DNA of 64,000 bases. It comes from Carposina sasakii. Lineage: Eukaryota > Arthropoda > Insecta > Lepidoptera > Carposinidae. How positions within the stretch are numbered: position 1 is the stretch's first letter; every line of letters begins with the position of its first letter. A program made the position numbers and the translations under genes. Below the pieces are notes generated by a model that did not search any database, had not been told where the DNA came from, and was given only the letters and a program-made list of their open reading frames with translations. The stretch lies in assembly GCA_014607495.2 (NCBI GenBank), contig CP053159.1:10919501-10983500 (forward strand), written 5' to 3'. Shown here one piece after another: positions 36,385 to 47,095 of this stretch.

Positions 36385-36670
36385 AGCGGCCTCATCATCA
36401 TCTTCCTGACTATATCTCATTATTTATGGGATCAGCACAATATGGTTTCTTTCGAAACTCATATTGCTAAAGATTTGTCGTTTGTTTTAAGGCCGATTGC
36501 CTGCCTGACACCAACTCTCCTCGGGTATAGCTAAGTGACAATTTTAAGAAAATACGTCAGTACCTGAAATAAGTTCAGTGGTACAGGCCCGTGACTAGGA
36601 TCGAACCCACTCCCTCCGACTTGAAAGGCGTACTTCTTAACCATATAGCGGCCTATAGGACCTTTTCACA
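36385..36670 (-). repeat. tRNA-related SINE, minus strand
   Basis: On the minus strand it reads from a tRNA-like head with a B box (GTGGGTTCGATCCTAG) to a body with ACCCGAGGAGAGTTGGTGTC and GTTTCGAAAGAAACCATATT. It ends in GGAAGATGATGATGA. The GATGATGA tail resembles the RTE tails in this window. A partial copy is at 43490-43612. Confidence 0.65.
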
Positions 36671-36793
36671 GACAGAGGGAGTATTTTTGCATCTGTATTG
36701 GTATAGCTGCTATAAGACGGCACCCACCGCTATTCTGAGAGTTACCCACTGTCCCAATAGTCCACTGTCGTAGCCATTTAGGTACTTAGCTAC

Positions 36794-37027
36794 ATGCATT
36801 TTTGCATGAGACGAGTTCCATTCTGCAAAATATCTGTCGGAGATATGGTAATTATAAAGGAGGAGGATATGCCTCCGACAAAATGGTTACTAGGAAGAAT
36901 CAAGTTACTTCATCCTGGAGTTGATAACCTGGTCAGAGTAGTGACAGTGCAGTGTAAGGGTAATCATGAATTAAAAAGACCTCTTTCAAAGTTAATTATT
37001 CTCCCAAAGGTGACAGAAAATGATTAA
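36794..37027 (+). pseudogene. BEL/Pao retrotransposon Pol, C-terminal fragment
   Basis: From about 36833 the frame gives SVGDMVIIKEEDMPPTKW, then LGRIKLLHPG, VRVVTVQ and a terminal RPLSKLIILP. This is the C-terminal post-integrase domain of BEL/Pao polyproteins. Everything upstream (protease, RT, integrase core) is missing. A purine-rich tract TTGGTGGGCGGTA followed by TGTCC at 37214 could be the polypurine tract and start of the 3' LTR; the LTR end is not defined. Confidence 0.65.
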
Positions 37028-37830
37028 GTTATGGTGGGCGGTTGATTTTATTTATAATGTAATAATTATGTGCATGAGTGAAGTGAAGTAATTAAGTTAA
37101 AGAAAGCCTAATTTTGATAGTGTTCACAATATGTATCCTATTATACAGTCCATTTATTCGTAGGAAATATGTATGTAATTTGTTAAAAAACTATTGTTTT
37201 TTGGTGGGCGGTATGTCCAGTTAATTTTGTTTCCCATGTAACTTAGTACCAATACAGATTTTAAAGAGAGAGCACGTCTAATTATTTCGCGTTAGTCCAT
37301 CAATCGAAAGTGAACCTTAACATCCTAAACAAGTTTAGTAACATTTCGCAAACTGTACTTTGGATTTATGATTAGGTACAAAGTGTAGGCGAAGTCACGT
37401 GTTGATATTATTGGCTTGCTTTTCTCGATTAGTACCTAAACTTGAACTTTGTTTCACAAAAGGGCACAAAGCTAGAAACTTGGAATTTGTAAGAATTTAC
37501 CAAATTGACGTAAAGGCAACGCATTTTATGGAAACCATGGAAAGCTTTTGTAAGCGAAAACTTTCGGTAGAAGAATAATTTTCGAGAAGTAGGCTCTTTC
37601 TTCACAAAATTATTATGCTAATCTTTACACAGTGAAGGAGCAGCTTTGTAGGTGTATGTATGTCGTATGATTTTTCATAGGAATTTAGAATGCGGTGTAC
37701 AAAATACGCATGGACGCAATAACATAATTTACCTATTTACGATAGGTACGTACTAATATACTTCCCTACATATCACAATGCATTTAGTACTTTTATGTTT
37801 ATATTACGACCTAGGTCATATCTTATCTTA

Positions 37831-38093
37831 TACAGAATGTAACAAAAGGGGTATGTTAAGAGAAAAGCTATGTAAATAGCCCACTAAAAGGAATCACCAA
37901 CAAAATTGCAGACTCGATATCACATTTTTATTTTTCCAGATAGTATGGAGAGTTCCTAAGCAACTCAGGAATGTTCATACAATCTAAAAAAATAAATATA
38001 TGATTTTAAGTCTCAAATTTTGGAAATAGGTTCTCTATAGTGGGCTTTTTACATAGCTTTTCGCTTAACATACCCTTTCTGTTACACCGTGTA
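37831..38093. mobile_element. Foldback MITE family B (263 bp)
   Basis: The left arm TACAGAATGTAACAAAAGGG, with AAAAGCTATGTAAATAGCCC, pairs over about 55 bp with the right arm ending TACCCTTTCTGTTACACCGT and GTA. The core contains TTTTTCCAGATAGTATGGAG. Related pieces are at 43900-44079 and 44745-44878. Confidence 0.65.
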
Positions 38094-39682
38094 TATATTT
38101 TATTCCTCTATGCTCAAGTACCTTAGTATAACAGAATCTATAAAAGCTTTATAATAAAGTGAAATAGTATTATTGAGCAAACATGTTAACATCCAATAAA
38201 TAATAAATGTCGCAAAATAAACAACATAATTACATACAACCGTTTACGAAAATCGATTTCAGTGCGCAAAAACATTTTGTATTTACATTATCCGAGCTTT
38301 ACATACATCCAAATACAATGCTCGTACCTACATATTGCCGATTTGTCTCGCTGCGACAGTAAGCAGCTGCAAATCCGCCTAGATAATCTACCAGGGTCAT
38401 AATACACTCCAACATTCTAACATAGCTTTTATAACGATAAAATAGAGTGTATTTTGTGTATTCCCAGTACCGGGTTATGGAAAATTAACTCGATATAATA
38501 CACGATTAGACGCGTATGAGTTAATACAAGTCCACAATGAGGCCTGAATTAAAATAGCAGACAAAGGTTGGATTATCCAGTAACCTTCCGACTGGTCCGG
38601 GGTAGAGCCAGATATTGACGAAACTTCACGATCGATGTTGCTTCGGCGGAATATTTATTTATTTTGCCAGAATTGTAGGTATGTAAGTACTCGTAGCTGC
38701 GCTGTTGGCATTAGTAAATACTTTTAATTTTGTATAAGTTTATTTATTTTAAAAATCTGACAATGTAAACTTCATACTTCTTCAGGACCTACGATTGTCG
38801 AACTCAGGAACAACTAGCTAATACAGAACCGTTATCATTTATAGGACCGATAAGCACTAAAATACAAAACACATGATTACACTAACTTCATTTTGAAAAG
38901 CGCCCGAACAACACAAAATGGTTCCTTTTTAAATTGTATTGACGAGCATCGATCTCGGGACTTTCGCATTCCTACCAGTCTTAACAACAATATTCCTAGT
39001 CAGATTACATTACGGTAATAGCATTAGCGAGGTAACAAGATTCCGCGCACTAGGCTCTTTAGCGCAAAGCGGGTAAGTGTGACGCCCTGGTTAGCTAAGA
39101 ACATTACCTAGGCATTTGTCTGAGCTTCGGCTAATTCCATCCGGACCGGAAGTCGGACAGAAGTCTCGCGTTACACTGATCGATTGTTTGAGTGAAGCAC
39201 CTGACAAAGTGTGGCATGTCTAAGCATCAGAGAATATAAGATTGGTACTTAATTTCATTTTGAGTAGAATTAAATTTTGAACCTACGTCCTTGCAATTTG
39301 TTTATGGATTCTATAAAAAAGCAAATCTAGATAGCGATAATTTCGTGCGTTACAAAGATTTATTAAAGAAAGATACATGAAGGTGAGCAACATACGGACG
39401 GTTACCGAAAATAGTGTGTTATAATAAGGGTACCTTTCTATCTAATTTCAGATGGATAATAACGCTCCTACGCTTATGCTGAGCTTCACTGGATACTCAG
39501 CTGCATCTTCTTCCTGGCTTGTGGTATCGACCAAGGAACTCGGGCATTTTCTCTGGCTACCGCCAACTGGCTATCAATTTGTCACTTGATCATTAATTTA
39601 CATCTATCCCCGTTGGATCTTATGATTATGAAATGGTGATTTTTGTCAGAACCAATGAGTACCTACTTACCTATTCCAAAAT

Positions 39683-39880
39683 TTGAATAGTTTACGACAC
39701 AGAAATAAAATTAATGTGTGTCCTTCTAAAACTGCATTGTTTAGGAAAAGCGTACTTGGAATGGCGCCTTTAAAATATAATACTATACCTAATGACATTG
39801 TGGAAATAAATAATTTTAATGATTTCAAAAATAAATTACATAGATTTCTCGTAAAGAAGGCTTATTATACAATGATTTTT
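39683..39880 (+). pseudogene. Non-LTR retrotransposon RT, C-terminal remnant
   Basis: The frame has LRHRNKINVCPSKTALFRKS, VLGMAPLKYNTIPNDI and a final FKNKLHRFLVKKAYYT. This resembles the extreme C-terminus of insect LINE reverse transcriptases (the R.RN...P..RT...KS...A...YN.IP pattern). Downstream DNA with an AATAAA near 40010 could be its 3' UTR. No catalytic part remains. Confidence 0.55.
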
Positions 39881-41608
39881 TTTCTGATAAAAATGAAATT
39901 GGTTGATGACAATGTATCGTGTGGTGGATGCCTTGCGTGCGGCACAACATGGTGGAACTTACTGTGAACTAAGACCTTTATGTACGCTGTTCTGTACCTG
40001 TGTTGAACAAATAAACGATTTGAATTTGTATCTCTTTAAGATCTTGCAGTTCTGGTTCAACACAGCCATGTGTACATGTATATTTATGTACCTACCCATA
40101 CATACATATAATCATGCCTTTGTCTCTTACGGGGTAGGCAGAGCACCAAGAATAGAACTAGCTATGTATGTAAATATAGCGGTTTCATACTTGAAAGAAG
40201 ATACAATATGCAATTTTCAGGAAAAGTAATCAAGTCTGGTGGATGTTCGATGTACAAGGTCGCTCAGACCTTGAGATGTCAGCGCTCTGTCGAAAGTGAA
40301 CCTTTAGAAAAGTGGTCACTAGACCGTGACGGTCGTGAACTTATTGTATACAATAGCTTGTGTAACGCAACATGTCTAGATTATGTGATCTTAATACATA
40401 CTACTATTGCGTAGAACTATACGAGTACGATAAGTTCTAGGTTCGATTGACTTACACATACACAGCCTAGATAAGATATTATTTAGAACCTTGTCATTCA
40501 GTAACTCGAGGTGACAATTAATTATACTTCTTCCTTTCGGCCAGATCCCTTTTTCCTGTACATTATACTATGTGGCTCGTTCTAAAAATCATCCTTTTAA
40601 CAAAAGGGTTGCAAACGTACACACCTAGGCCCCTATATTGTACGCACCTAATCTATTAATTTATATAAATATATTTGTGATACGCATACACAAGATAACC
40701 ATGTAAGTTCACCCGTTAAAGTTACTGTGTAAGTTTCTAAAATGGAGAAGCCAAAACTGCAAGATCACGAAGAATATCCTACAGCCACGTTAAGCATGTA
40801 ACTATAGTTCTATCCTGATCTATCTTATCATTGACTTTATCACTGATATTTTACAACAGTGGCTGATTTTGATATTACCTTCAAATACAAAGTTCCGAAC
40901 TTATTCATGGAGTATCTAAGGTAGTTTCAGACATGGCGGAGACCCGCTCCGGGTGCCCGTGCACATAATATGTGGCATCAACATCGTTTCACAACGCAGC
41001 GGTCGGGTCACTCTGGGTGGCTGTGACATGATGTTCTAGGGTCACACAATGTCATGTCATGTGCACACGTTCCAGGAGTCTGTGCCCAGACCGGCTCTCC
41101 CGGATAGCTGTGATGTAAAAAGTAAGAAAGCTTCTCTTAATCAGTATATACTTTCACGCTTATTATCCCCAAAGAGGTTGGGCAGAATTTACCTATTACA
41201 TTACTTACTCACATTTCACAACATAGCCTAGTAACGAAACCATTGAAAAAATTTTCTAGTCATCTATCGTATGATACGTTCTTATAAAAATTAGAATAAG
41301 GATACGAGTACGACCGTCGAATAAAGGTACAAAACCTATTTAAAGAATAAAGACGCACTGATCATAAAATATATTGAGCGAGATTTACTTGTAAATAGAG
41401 ATTTTTACACCGCTATGCACTTATAAGCGTTTAAAATCGACCCGAATACTCAAACATGAATATCATAGAAAAATATTCGGAACATATTTTAACAAGAGAG
41501 GATTACCCCTGACCAGTCGTTCGGAAGAATTGTTTAACGCTAACCAAATAGCGGTGTTTGGGGTGCAAAAGGACCCACTAAGCAGATAATTTCCGTTCGA
41601 TTCCAGCT

Positions 41609-41776
41609 TATAAACTGTCAATCAAGTGTTCTCAATGAAGATTCAGCGCGGCGAAGGCACAATACCCGAGAGTGATATCTTCGTTCGCTGTACTGTGTGT
41701 ACTCGACCGTGACGTGTTCAATCGATTTATTTGTGTAAAACGTTTTTGAAAAACACTTTTTCCTGTGAAAATATAA
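41609..41776 (+). promoter_or_regulatory. Possible upstream promoter and non-coding exon
   Basis: TATAAAC at 41609-41615 is followed by unique DNA and a donor-like AA|GTAAGT at 41777. An acceptor-like site, TTCAAATGTGCAG, lies just before 41934. This could be an alternative 5' exon of the first His-rich gene. It is not duplicated in front of the second copy and has no transcript support. Confidence 0.25.
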
Positions 41777-42052
41777 GTAAGTACTCATTTATTTTCCTTG
41801 AATATGAAATACCTACTTTTAAATGTGGTGGCTTCTTATATTTTGTACGTAGTACGAGTAAATTGATTTATTGTGAGTAGGTATGTAACAAAAATGCTCG
41901 TGTAATAATTGTATACTTACTTCAAATGTGCAGGATCGATGATGATCGGTCCAGCGAAACTCTGTTTTTTTGAGTTTTGTCCGTGAACTAGAGTCGCGGG
42001 ACTCTTGCGGAATAATTTCTCTACTAGTGGACAGTGCTCTACTAGTTGATAA

Positions 42053-42086
42053 TATAAATGGACAATTAGCGTAGCAGAGGTCAGTC
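42053..42086 (+). promoter_or_regulatory. Core promoter of His-rich gene 1
   Basis: TATAAAT at 42053-42059 and an arthropod initiator TCAGTC at 42081-42086. The initiator A (42083) is 30 bp from the first T of the TATA box. The predicted 5' UTR is 45 nt. The same arrangement stands in front of copies 2 and 3. Confidence 0.7.
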
Positions 42087-42127
42087 ATAGCCGGACTTCC
42101 TCCGGTAGTAGCACACAAAGCGACAGA

Positions 42128-42847
42128 ATGAAGGCAGCTCTCGTGTTGGGATTGATCTGCCTCGCGGCGGTCTGCCTCGGCGAGGCGCCGAGCGACGACC
42201 AGGCCGTGGCGGCCAGCAAGGGCCACCACCACGAGCACGGCGGCGGCCACGAGCACCACGCGCACCACCACCACCACCACGGCGGCCACGGACACAAGGG
42301 GCACAAGGGCCACCATCACCACCACAAGGGCCACGAAGGTCACCACGGCAAGCACCACCACGAGGACCACCACCACGAGCACGGCGGCGGACACAAGAAA
42401 CACTGGGACGAGCACGACCACCACGGAGAGCACCACGAGCATGGCCACCACCACAAGGGGGGCAAGCATGGCCACCACAAGCACCACGACAAGGGCGAGC
42501 ATGTCGACGGCTACCACAAGAAGCACCACAAGGACCACTTCCACAAGGACCACCACTTTCACGACGGCCACCATCACGAGGGCAAACATCACAAGCATCA
42601 TCACCACCACGGACACCACGAAAAGCACGGAGGTGGCCACAAGAAGGGAGGTCATCACCACTCCGGCCACCACGAAGGCCATCATGGGCACCACGGCCAC
42701 CACGACAAACACCACTACGACGAGGACCACCACGGCCACAAGGGTCACCACGGACACGAGGAGCACCACCATGGCCACAAGGGCCACGGCAAGAAGGGCG
42801 AACATCACGACCACAAAGACTGGGGCTTCCACCATGGAAAACATTAA
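42128..42847 (+). CDS. Secreted histidine-rich protein 1
   Basis: 239 residues. MKAALVLGLICLAAVCLG is a signal peptide, probably cut before EAPSD. The mature chain has about 100 His (42% of the precursor), with Gly, Lys, Glu and Asp. It has no Cys and few aromatics. Order of segments: GHHHEHGGGHEHH-type repeats (residues 32-110); a central block GYHKKHHKDHFHKDHHFHD (128-146); GHHEKHGGGHKKGGHHHSGH (162-181); HYDEDHHGHKGHHGHEEHH (196-214); tail DWGFHHGKH. The coding region is one exon, with AATAAA at 42926. His-rich secreted proteins of this kind can bind Zn, Cu or Ni and respond to pH near 6. A role in cuticle or mandible hardening, gut lining, silk or metal handling is inference; I recognise no named family. 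It is near-identical to copy 2. Antisense frames over it arise from CAC/GTG codons. Confidence 0.85.
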   Translation: MKAALVLGLICLAAVCLGEAPSDDQAVAASKGHHHEHGGGHEHHAHHHHHHGGHGHKGHKGHHHHHKGHEGHHGKHHHEDHHHEHGGGHKKHWDEHDHHGEHHEHGHHHKGGKHGHHKHHDKGEHVDGYHKKHHKDHFHKDHHFHDGHHHEGKHHKHHHHHGHHEKHGGGHKKGGHHHSGHHEGHHGHHGHHDKHHYDEDHHGHKGHHGHEEHHHGHKGHGKKGEHHDHKDWGFHHGKH

Positions 42848-42925
42848 AAGCCATAATGTGTGCTATAGTTGTTATGAGTTATGGATGATTGTTATTGTTA
42901 ATTTTTATATTTTTGTACCAAATGA

Positions 42926-42931
42926 AATAAA
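42926..42931 (+). promoter_or_regulatory. Polyadenylation signal of His-rich gene 1
   Basis: AATAAA about 80 nt after the stop codon. Copy 2 has only a degenerate AATGAA at the matching place. Confidence 0.6.
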
Positions 42932-42959
42932 AAGTTAATACATAATGTGACATACTTAC

Positions 42960-43372
42960 TTATGTTCCTGTGTCCCCTAGTTGAGGCAGAGGGCCTCCGC
43001 AAATCTCCGCCATCCCGTTCGGTTCTGAGCGTCGCGTTTTATTTCGGGTCAGGTGTTCCCTACTCTCTTCGCCTCTGCAATGACCGTCCGCCGTCAGGTC
43101 TGCTTAGAACGGCCACGTTTGCGCTTCCCTTGGGGGTTCCACTTGCGGCGTTTGATCTGGTAGTCGATTCGTGTCTCACGGCAGCGTTCCCTCAGCTCTA
43201 AAATCGAGATTTTGGGCCAGTAAATACCGAAAATATGGCGAAGACAGCGGCTAACTACGACCTGGAACCGGTACGAGATGTCCCTGATATCCTTCCACGT
43301 TACATACCCGTACAGCAACACGGTTTTAACATTAGACCGTAATATCTTGAGCTTGGCTCTCCTAGTTAAAAA
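42960..43372 (-). pseudogene. LINE reverse transcriptase C-terminal remnant
   Basis: Read on the minus strand: AKLKILRSNVKTVLLYG, then RCLRHIFGIYWPKIS, QIKRRKWNPQGKRKRGR, and after stops IAEAKRVGNT and DRTGWRRFAEALC. These are the familiar C-terminal blocks of insect endonuclease/reverse transcriptases (VLLYG.ETW..., IYWP, NP.GKR.RGRP, GWR.FVEALC). Stops interrupt it and the RT core is missing. It lies directly behind His-rich gene 1 in the opposite orientation. Confidence 0.75.
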
Positions 43373-43489
43373 TTAGTGCCAAGTGAAACCCCACTTTTTT
43401 ATAGGAATAAAAAAAGTCAAGTTTCCGCGATTGCCAAATAGGGCGCAGCTGTGCAATATAAATATATAAGTATTATAATAATTATTGTT

Positions 43490-43612
43490 AAGCAAATGAC
43501 TTACCCGAGGACGGTTTGCATCAGGCAGGCCGTAAAACAAACGCGTTTCGAAAGAAACTATATTGCGCCGACTCCGTAACTGATGGGATAAGGGCAAGAA
43601 GGTGATGATGTT
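43490..43612 (+). repeat. SINE, 3' part
   Basis: TTACCCGAGGACGG, CATCAGGCAGGCCGTAAAAC and GTTTCGAAAGAAACTATATT, ending in AAGGTGATGATG. It matches the body of the SINE at 36385-36670 in the opposite orientation. The tRNA-like head is absent. Confidence 0.55.
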
Positions 43613-43663
43613 AGGCCAATGTCAAATAATTTATCTATCAAGTCGCCTTTTGTCAATGGGATG

Positions 43664-44079
43664 TACAGGGTGTTTGTGACAGCCAGTCCAATATTGATAC
43701 CATGATTCTGAGGCGAAAAACACTGAAAATTTTTCGCAGGAAAATTCCAAAATTTTCCGGTTTTTTTTTTCTTCATATTTTCAGGAAAAAATAGTTTAAT
43801 ATTCGTTTAATTAGGCCTTAGATAATGATTTAAAAACGTTAGCCAAAAGATGATTTTCAAAAAAGTTATCATCAAAGAATTCAAATAACTGAAAATTTAA
43901 GACTCGAATTCACATTTTTATTTTTCAAGATTGTATGAAAATTCCTGAGATATTTAAAAATTCTCCATACTATCCGGAAAAACATGTGATTTCGGGTCTC
44001 AAATTTTGTGGATAGGTTCTCTACAGTGGGCTGTTCATATAGATTTTCGCTTAACATACCCTTTTTGTTACACCCTGTA
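43664..44079 (+). repeat. Composite MITE (family C left end, family B right end)
   Basis: Begins TACAGGGTGTTTGTGACAGC, as family C at 23376. It ends GCTTAACATACCCTTTTTGT followed by TACACCCTGTA, as family B at 37831-38093. Either a mosaic or a nested insertion. Confidence 0.5.
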
Positions 44080-44256
44080 TACTGACATACTTAGACTGAA
44101 TTTACAATTGTACTAAAGACTGGCACAATGCTGGCACATTCCAAAGCTCAAAAAATTCCATGTGGTCCCACAAACGAAACTTATGTAATTCTATCTAGTG
44201 AAGCCCCGCTTAAGTGAGTACTTATTTTTAAGCTTGATGAATCTTCCTTATTTATG

Positions 44257-44335
44257 GGCGATTCTGACCGTCATACTTAAATCTAAACTTAAAATTAGTC
44301 CTGCCTGTCCCTTTCTCTCTCAGCCATTTATATTA
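44257..44335 (+). repeat. MITE family D, truncated copy
   Basis: GGCGATTCTGACCGTCATAC at the left, then the CTCTCAGCCATTTATATTAA core. The right half is replaced by the Lep1-like end that starts at 44340. Confidence 0.5.
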
Positions 44336-44339
44336 AGGA

Positions 44340-44460
44340 CTAGTGGACGCCCGCGACTCCGTCCGCGTGGACTACAGAAAAAAAACAAAATATCGAAATT
44401 ATCCGAGATAAAAACATTTTCCCGGGATAAAAAGTAGCCTATATGTTAAGTGGGACCTGT
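44340..44460 (-). repeat. Lep1-like element, 3' end, minus strand
   Basis: CTAGTGGACGCCCGCGACTC, then GTCCGCGTGGACTACAG and AAAACAAAATATCGAAATTA. This is the inverted form of the 3' end seen at 2779 and 9708. Confidence 0.55.
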
Positions 44461-44744
44461 CACAATATATTCCTGAAAACTGCAGACTCCGTTTCATAGA
44501 ATAACTCCTATGCCTGATTGCGGAACTAACATTTTTTAATGAGATACCGATAATGTGCATGCACATAGTAATTAGCGCCATTATACATAATAGTCTGTGC
44601 GTGTAATCAATGGACCGGGTTCTTGAAAACAGCGGGACAGGAGCGGGCGGGCGCTAGTAAACAGCATACCTATACCAAAATAGCCTACAGTCCGACTGAA
44701 CAAAGACATGTTTTATTACACCAGCCGCCAAAAAATTTGAGACT

Positions 44745-44878
44745 CGAAATCACATGTTTATTTTTCAGGATAGTATGGAAAATTCCTAAACAACTCAGAA
44801 ATGTTACATACAATGTTAAATACAATCTTGAAAAATAAACATGTGATTGAGTCTAACGTACCCCTTCTGTTACACCCT
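44745..44878. repeat. MITE family B fragment with internal palindrome
   Basis: GAAATCACATGTTTATTTTT and, inverted, AAAAATAAACATGTGATT, followed by CTTCTGTTACACCCTGT. The left arm of the full element is missing. Confidence 0.45.
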
Positions 44879-45177
44879 GTTTGTATAGGTATATCTTTAT
44901 TTTTAGCTTATTGTAATACCTACCTCTAGATATTTTGTACTTTGGAATTCTAGACAGTAGCTTAGGTAACCATAACTTTTCCTTCTTACGCTGACTAAAT
45001 AGTACGGGAATTCTCCGATTGATTTGTAAATATAGACATACGAATAGACACTATATATATTGATTATATATACATATATATATAGATTTGGCTAATGTAT
45101 AGCTATCGGGATGAAGAATAACGTTGCCAATATGTAATTTAGAAAAGAGATGGTAAAATTCGTCTTCCGAGTAATTG

Positions 45178-45248
45178 ACCCGGTGGCTTAGTGGTTATAG
45201 CGGCTCGCACGGTTTGCAGTGGTCGTGGGTTCGATTCCCACTCGAGTA
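45178..45248 (+). repeat. tRNA-like sequence (tRNA pseudogene or SINE head)
   Basis: Has an A-box-like GTGGCTTAGTGGTTATAGCG and a B box in a good T arm (GTGGG TTCGATT CCCAC). The acceptor stem has mismatches and the anticodon stem pairs poorly, so I do not call a working tRNA. An AT-rich tail follows at once, as in a SINE. Confidence 0.45.
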
Positions 45249-46300
45249 AAGAATTTTTTCCATTTTCTTTATTAATAATTTTATAACTACTCGTATTCCC
45301 GAAATGGGGTAGTCAAAACTGCAGCATCATATAAGTAGCCCAAACGTTTTCTCATTGTGGAAAGTTATTATGTACCTACCCACTTACATGTAAACTAAGG
45401 TACCCAAAGTACTGAAATATGACCCGATGGTGGGTAGGTACTCTCAACAGGGTTTCGCAAAACACTGAGTTATAAACAAGTTTGCGGAACTTCACTAAAA
45501 TTCATTAGCTGCATGTTGCATTTCCTTCCGTGTAAATCATAAGAGTCGACTACAGAACTCAGGCATTCTCTCAGGCACTGATCAATGATCATTGACGTCA
45601 TCTGTACCCGTTACGCTAAACTTTACTGTGTGATCTCCTTTATGATCCTGCAGAAGCCGGATGTAGGTAGGTATATGTATAGGGGAAAGTAGTACGCCAT
45701 GCGCCACCACTAACGTAATTTAGTCGCATGTTGCATTTATTTTATACCGTTTGGTAGCTATTGTATTGTAGAACACAAAATCACCAAACTCATCATCAAA
45801 GAACCCCTTAGGGGAATTGTCGAAAATCTGGTTTCTACTAAGTAGTCAATTCAGTTGATCCATTTTCTGTAGCTAGTTTAATATTTATCAGCGGGTTGCG
45901 TATCTTTTTTGAGAGCACACGACGAAGTTATCAACGATGGCTTACGAGTATGTTTAGTGATCAACGAAAATGACGTCCTATGCAGGATAGTCACTCGATG
46001 CAGGAACACCTCCACTGATTTTGACAGACTGCTCAAGGATATCATGCAAGCCTAAGATATCCTTAAAATGCCAAGGAAAATAGGGAAAATCGACCCTAAT
46101 ACGAATTGCGACCAATGTACGACATACTCGTACCTCACCTTATCTATAGGTACGTTTACGTTAGATGGTAGTAGATACTAAGTTAAAATATTTTTAGTTC
46201 CAAATGTTTTTCTAGTTTTGTCCATGAACTAGAGTCGCGCGGGACTCTTGCGGAATACTTTTTTCAAGTAGTAGTCTGTGCTCTACAACTTTAGTTGTAA

Positions 46301-46334
46301 TATAAATGGACAATTAGCGTAGCAGAGGTCAGTC
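46301..46334 (+). promoter_or_regulatory. Core promoter of His-rich gene 2
   Basis: TATAAAT at 46301-46307 and TCAGTC at 46329-46334, 30 bp from TATA to the initiator A. The sequence from TATA to the start codon is nearly identical to that of gene 1. The 40 bp upstream of TATA diverge. Confidence 0.7.
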
Positions 46335-46375
46335 ATAGCCGGACTTCCTCCGGTAGTAGCACACAAAGCGACAGA

Positions 46376-47095
46376 ATGAAAGCAGCTCTCGTGTTGGGAT
46401 TGATCTGCCTCGCGGCGGTCTGCCTCGGCGAGGCGCCGAGCGACGACCAGGCCGTGGCGGCCAGCAAGGGCCACCACCACGAGCACGGCGGCGGCCACGA
46501 GCACCACGCGCACCACCACCACCACCACGGCGGCCACGGACACAAGGGGCACAAGGGCCACCATCATCACCACAAGGGCCACGAGGGTCACCACGGCAAG
46601 CACCACCACGAGGACCACCACCACGAGCACGGCGGCGGACACAAGAAGCACTGGGACGAACACGACCACCACGGAGAGCACCACGAGCATGGCCACCACC
46701 ACAAAGGGGGCAAGCACGGCCACCACGAGCACCACGACAAGGGCGAACATGTTGAAGGCTACCATAAGAAGCACCACAAAGACCACTTCCACAAGGACCA
46801 CCACTTCCACGACGGCCACCACCACGAGGGCAAACATCACAAGCATCATCACCACCATGGACACCACGAAAAGCACGGAGGTGGCCACAAGAAGGGAGGT
46901 CATCACCACTCCGGCCACCACGAAGGCCATCATGGACACCACGGCCACCACGACAAACACCACTACGACGAGGACCACCACGGCCATAAGGGTCACCACG
47001 GACACGAGGAGCACCACCACGGTCACCACGACCACGGCAAGAAAGGCGGCCATCACGACCACAAGGACTGGGGCTTCCACCATGGAAAACATTAA
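46376..47095 (+). CDS. Secreted histidine-rich protein 2
   Basis: 239 residues, with the same signal peptide and segment order as protein 1. Only five residues differ by my alignment: K118E, D127E, K218H, G219D and E225G. The last three raise local similarity to protein 3 (HHGHHDHGKKGG). Silent differences are more numerous, so the copies are not assembly duplicates of one locus. Single coding exon, ATG start, 5' UTR about 45 nt. No perfect AATAAA was found within 100 nt of the stop (AATGAA near 47181). Expected role as for protein 1: a secreted, Cys-free, strongly metal-binding and pH-titratable polypeptide. Function is inferred. Recent tandem duplication or gene conversion with copy 1 is likely. 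Confidence 0.85.
   Translation: MKAALVLGLICLAAVCLGEAPSDDQAVAASKGHHHEHGGGHEHHAHHHHHHGGHGHKGHKGHHHHHKGHEGHHGKHHHEDHHHEHGGGHKKHWDEHDHHGEHHEHGHHHKGGKHGHHEHHDKGEHVEGYHKKHHKDHFHKDHHFHDGHHHEGKHHKHHHHHGHHEKHGGGHKKGGHHHSGHHEGHHGHHGHHDKHHYDEDHHGHKGHHGHEEHHHGHHDHGKKGGHHDHKDWGFHHGKH

Larger units (their letters stand above)
35333..42052. other. Intergenic DNA between transposon and His-rich cluster
   Basis: Holds the SINE, BEL/Pao, LINE and MITE pieces listed separately. 35600-35850 is less AT-rich and looks low-copy. 40100-40155 is a copy of the 13460 repeat. 40920-41110 has diverged CTC(C/T)GGGTG(C/G)C-like repeats of unknown origin. 41609-41776 may be a non-coding exon. The rest shows nothing I can name; frames of 60-108 residues here have no recognisable domain. 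Confidence 0.5.
42932..46200. other. Spacer between His-rich genes 1 and 2
   Basis: Contains an RT remnant, a SINE, MITE pieces and a tRNA-like sequence, listed separately. 44880-45170 and 45250-46190 show nothing I can name. The duplicated block that carries gene 2 starts at about 46205 (TTTTGTCCATGAACTAGAGT), matching about 41976. Confidence 0.5.

Noticed and set aside
41819..42854. Long minus-strand frames (up to 341 codons) over His-rich gene 1, and similar ones over copies 2, 3 and 4
   Set aside because: They are mirror images of CAC/CAT-rich codons (GTG/ATG, giving Val/Met or Cys/Gly/Arg runs). They have no promoter or signal and vary between copies as expected of shadows.
45178..45248. 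Functional tRNA gene
   Set aside because: Mismatched acceptor and anticodon stems despite good A and B boxes.
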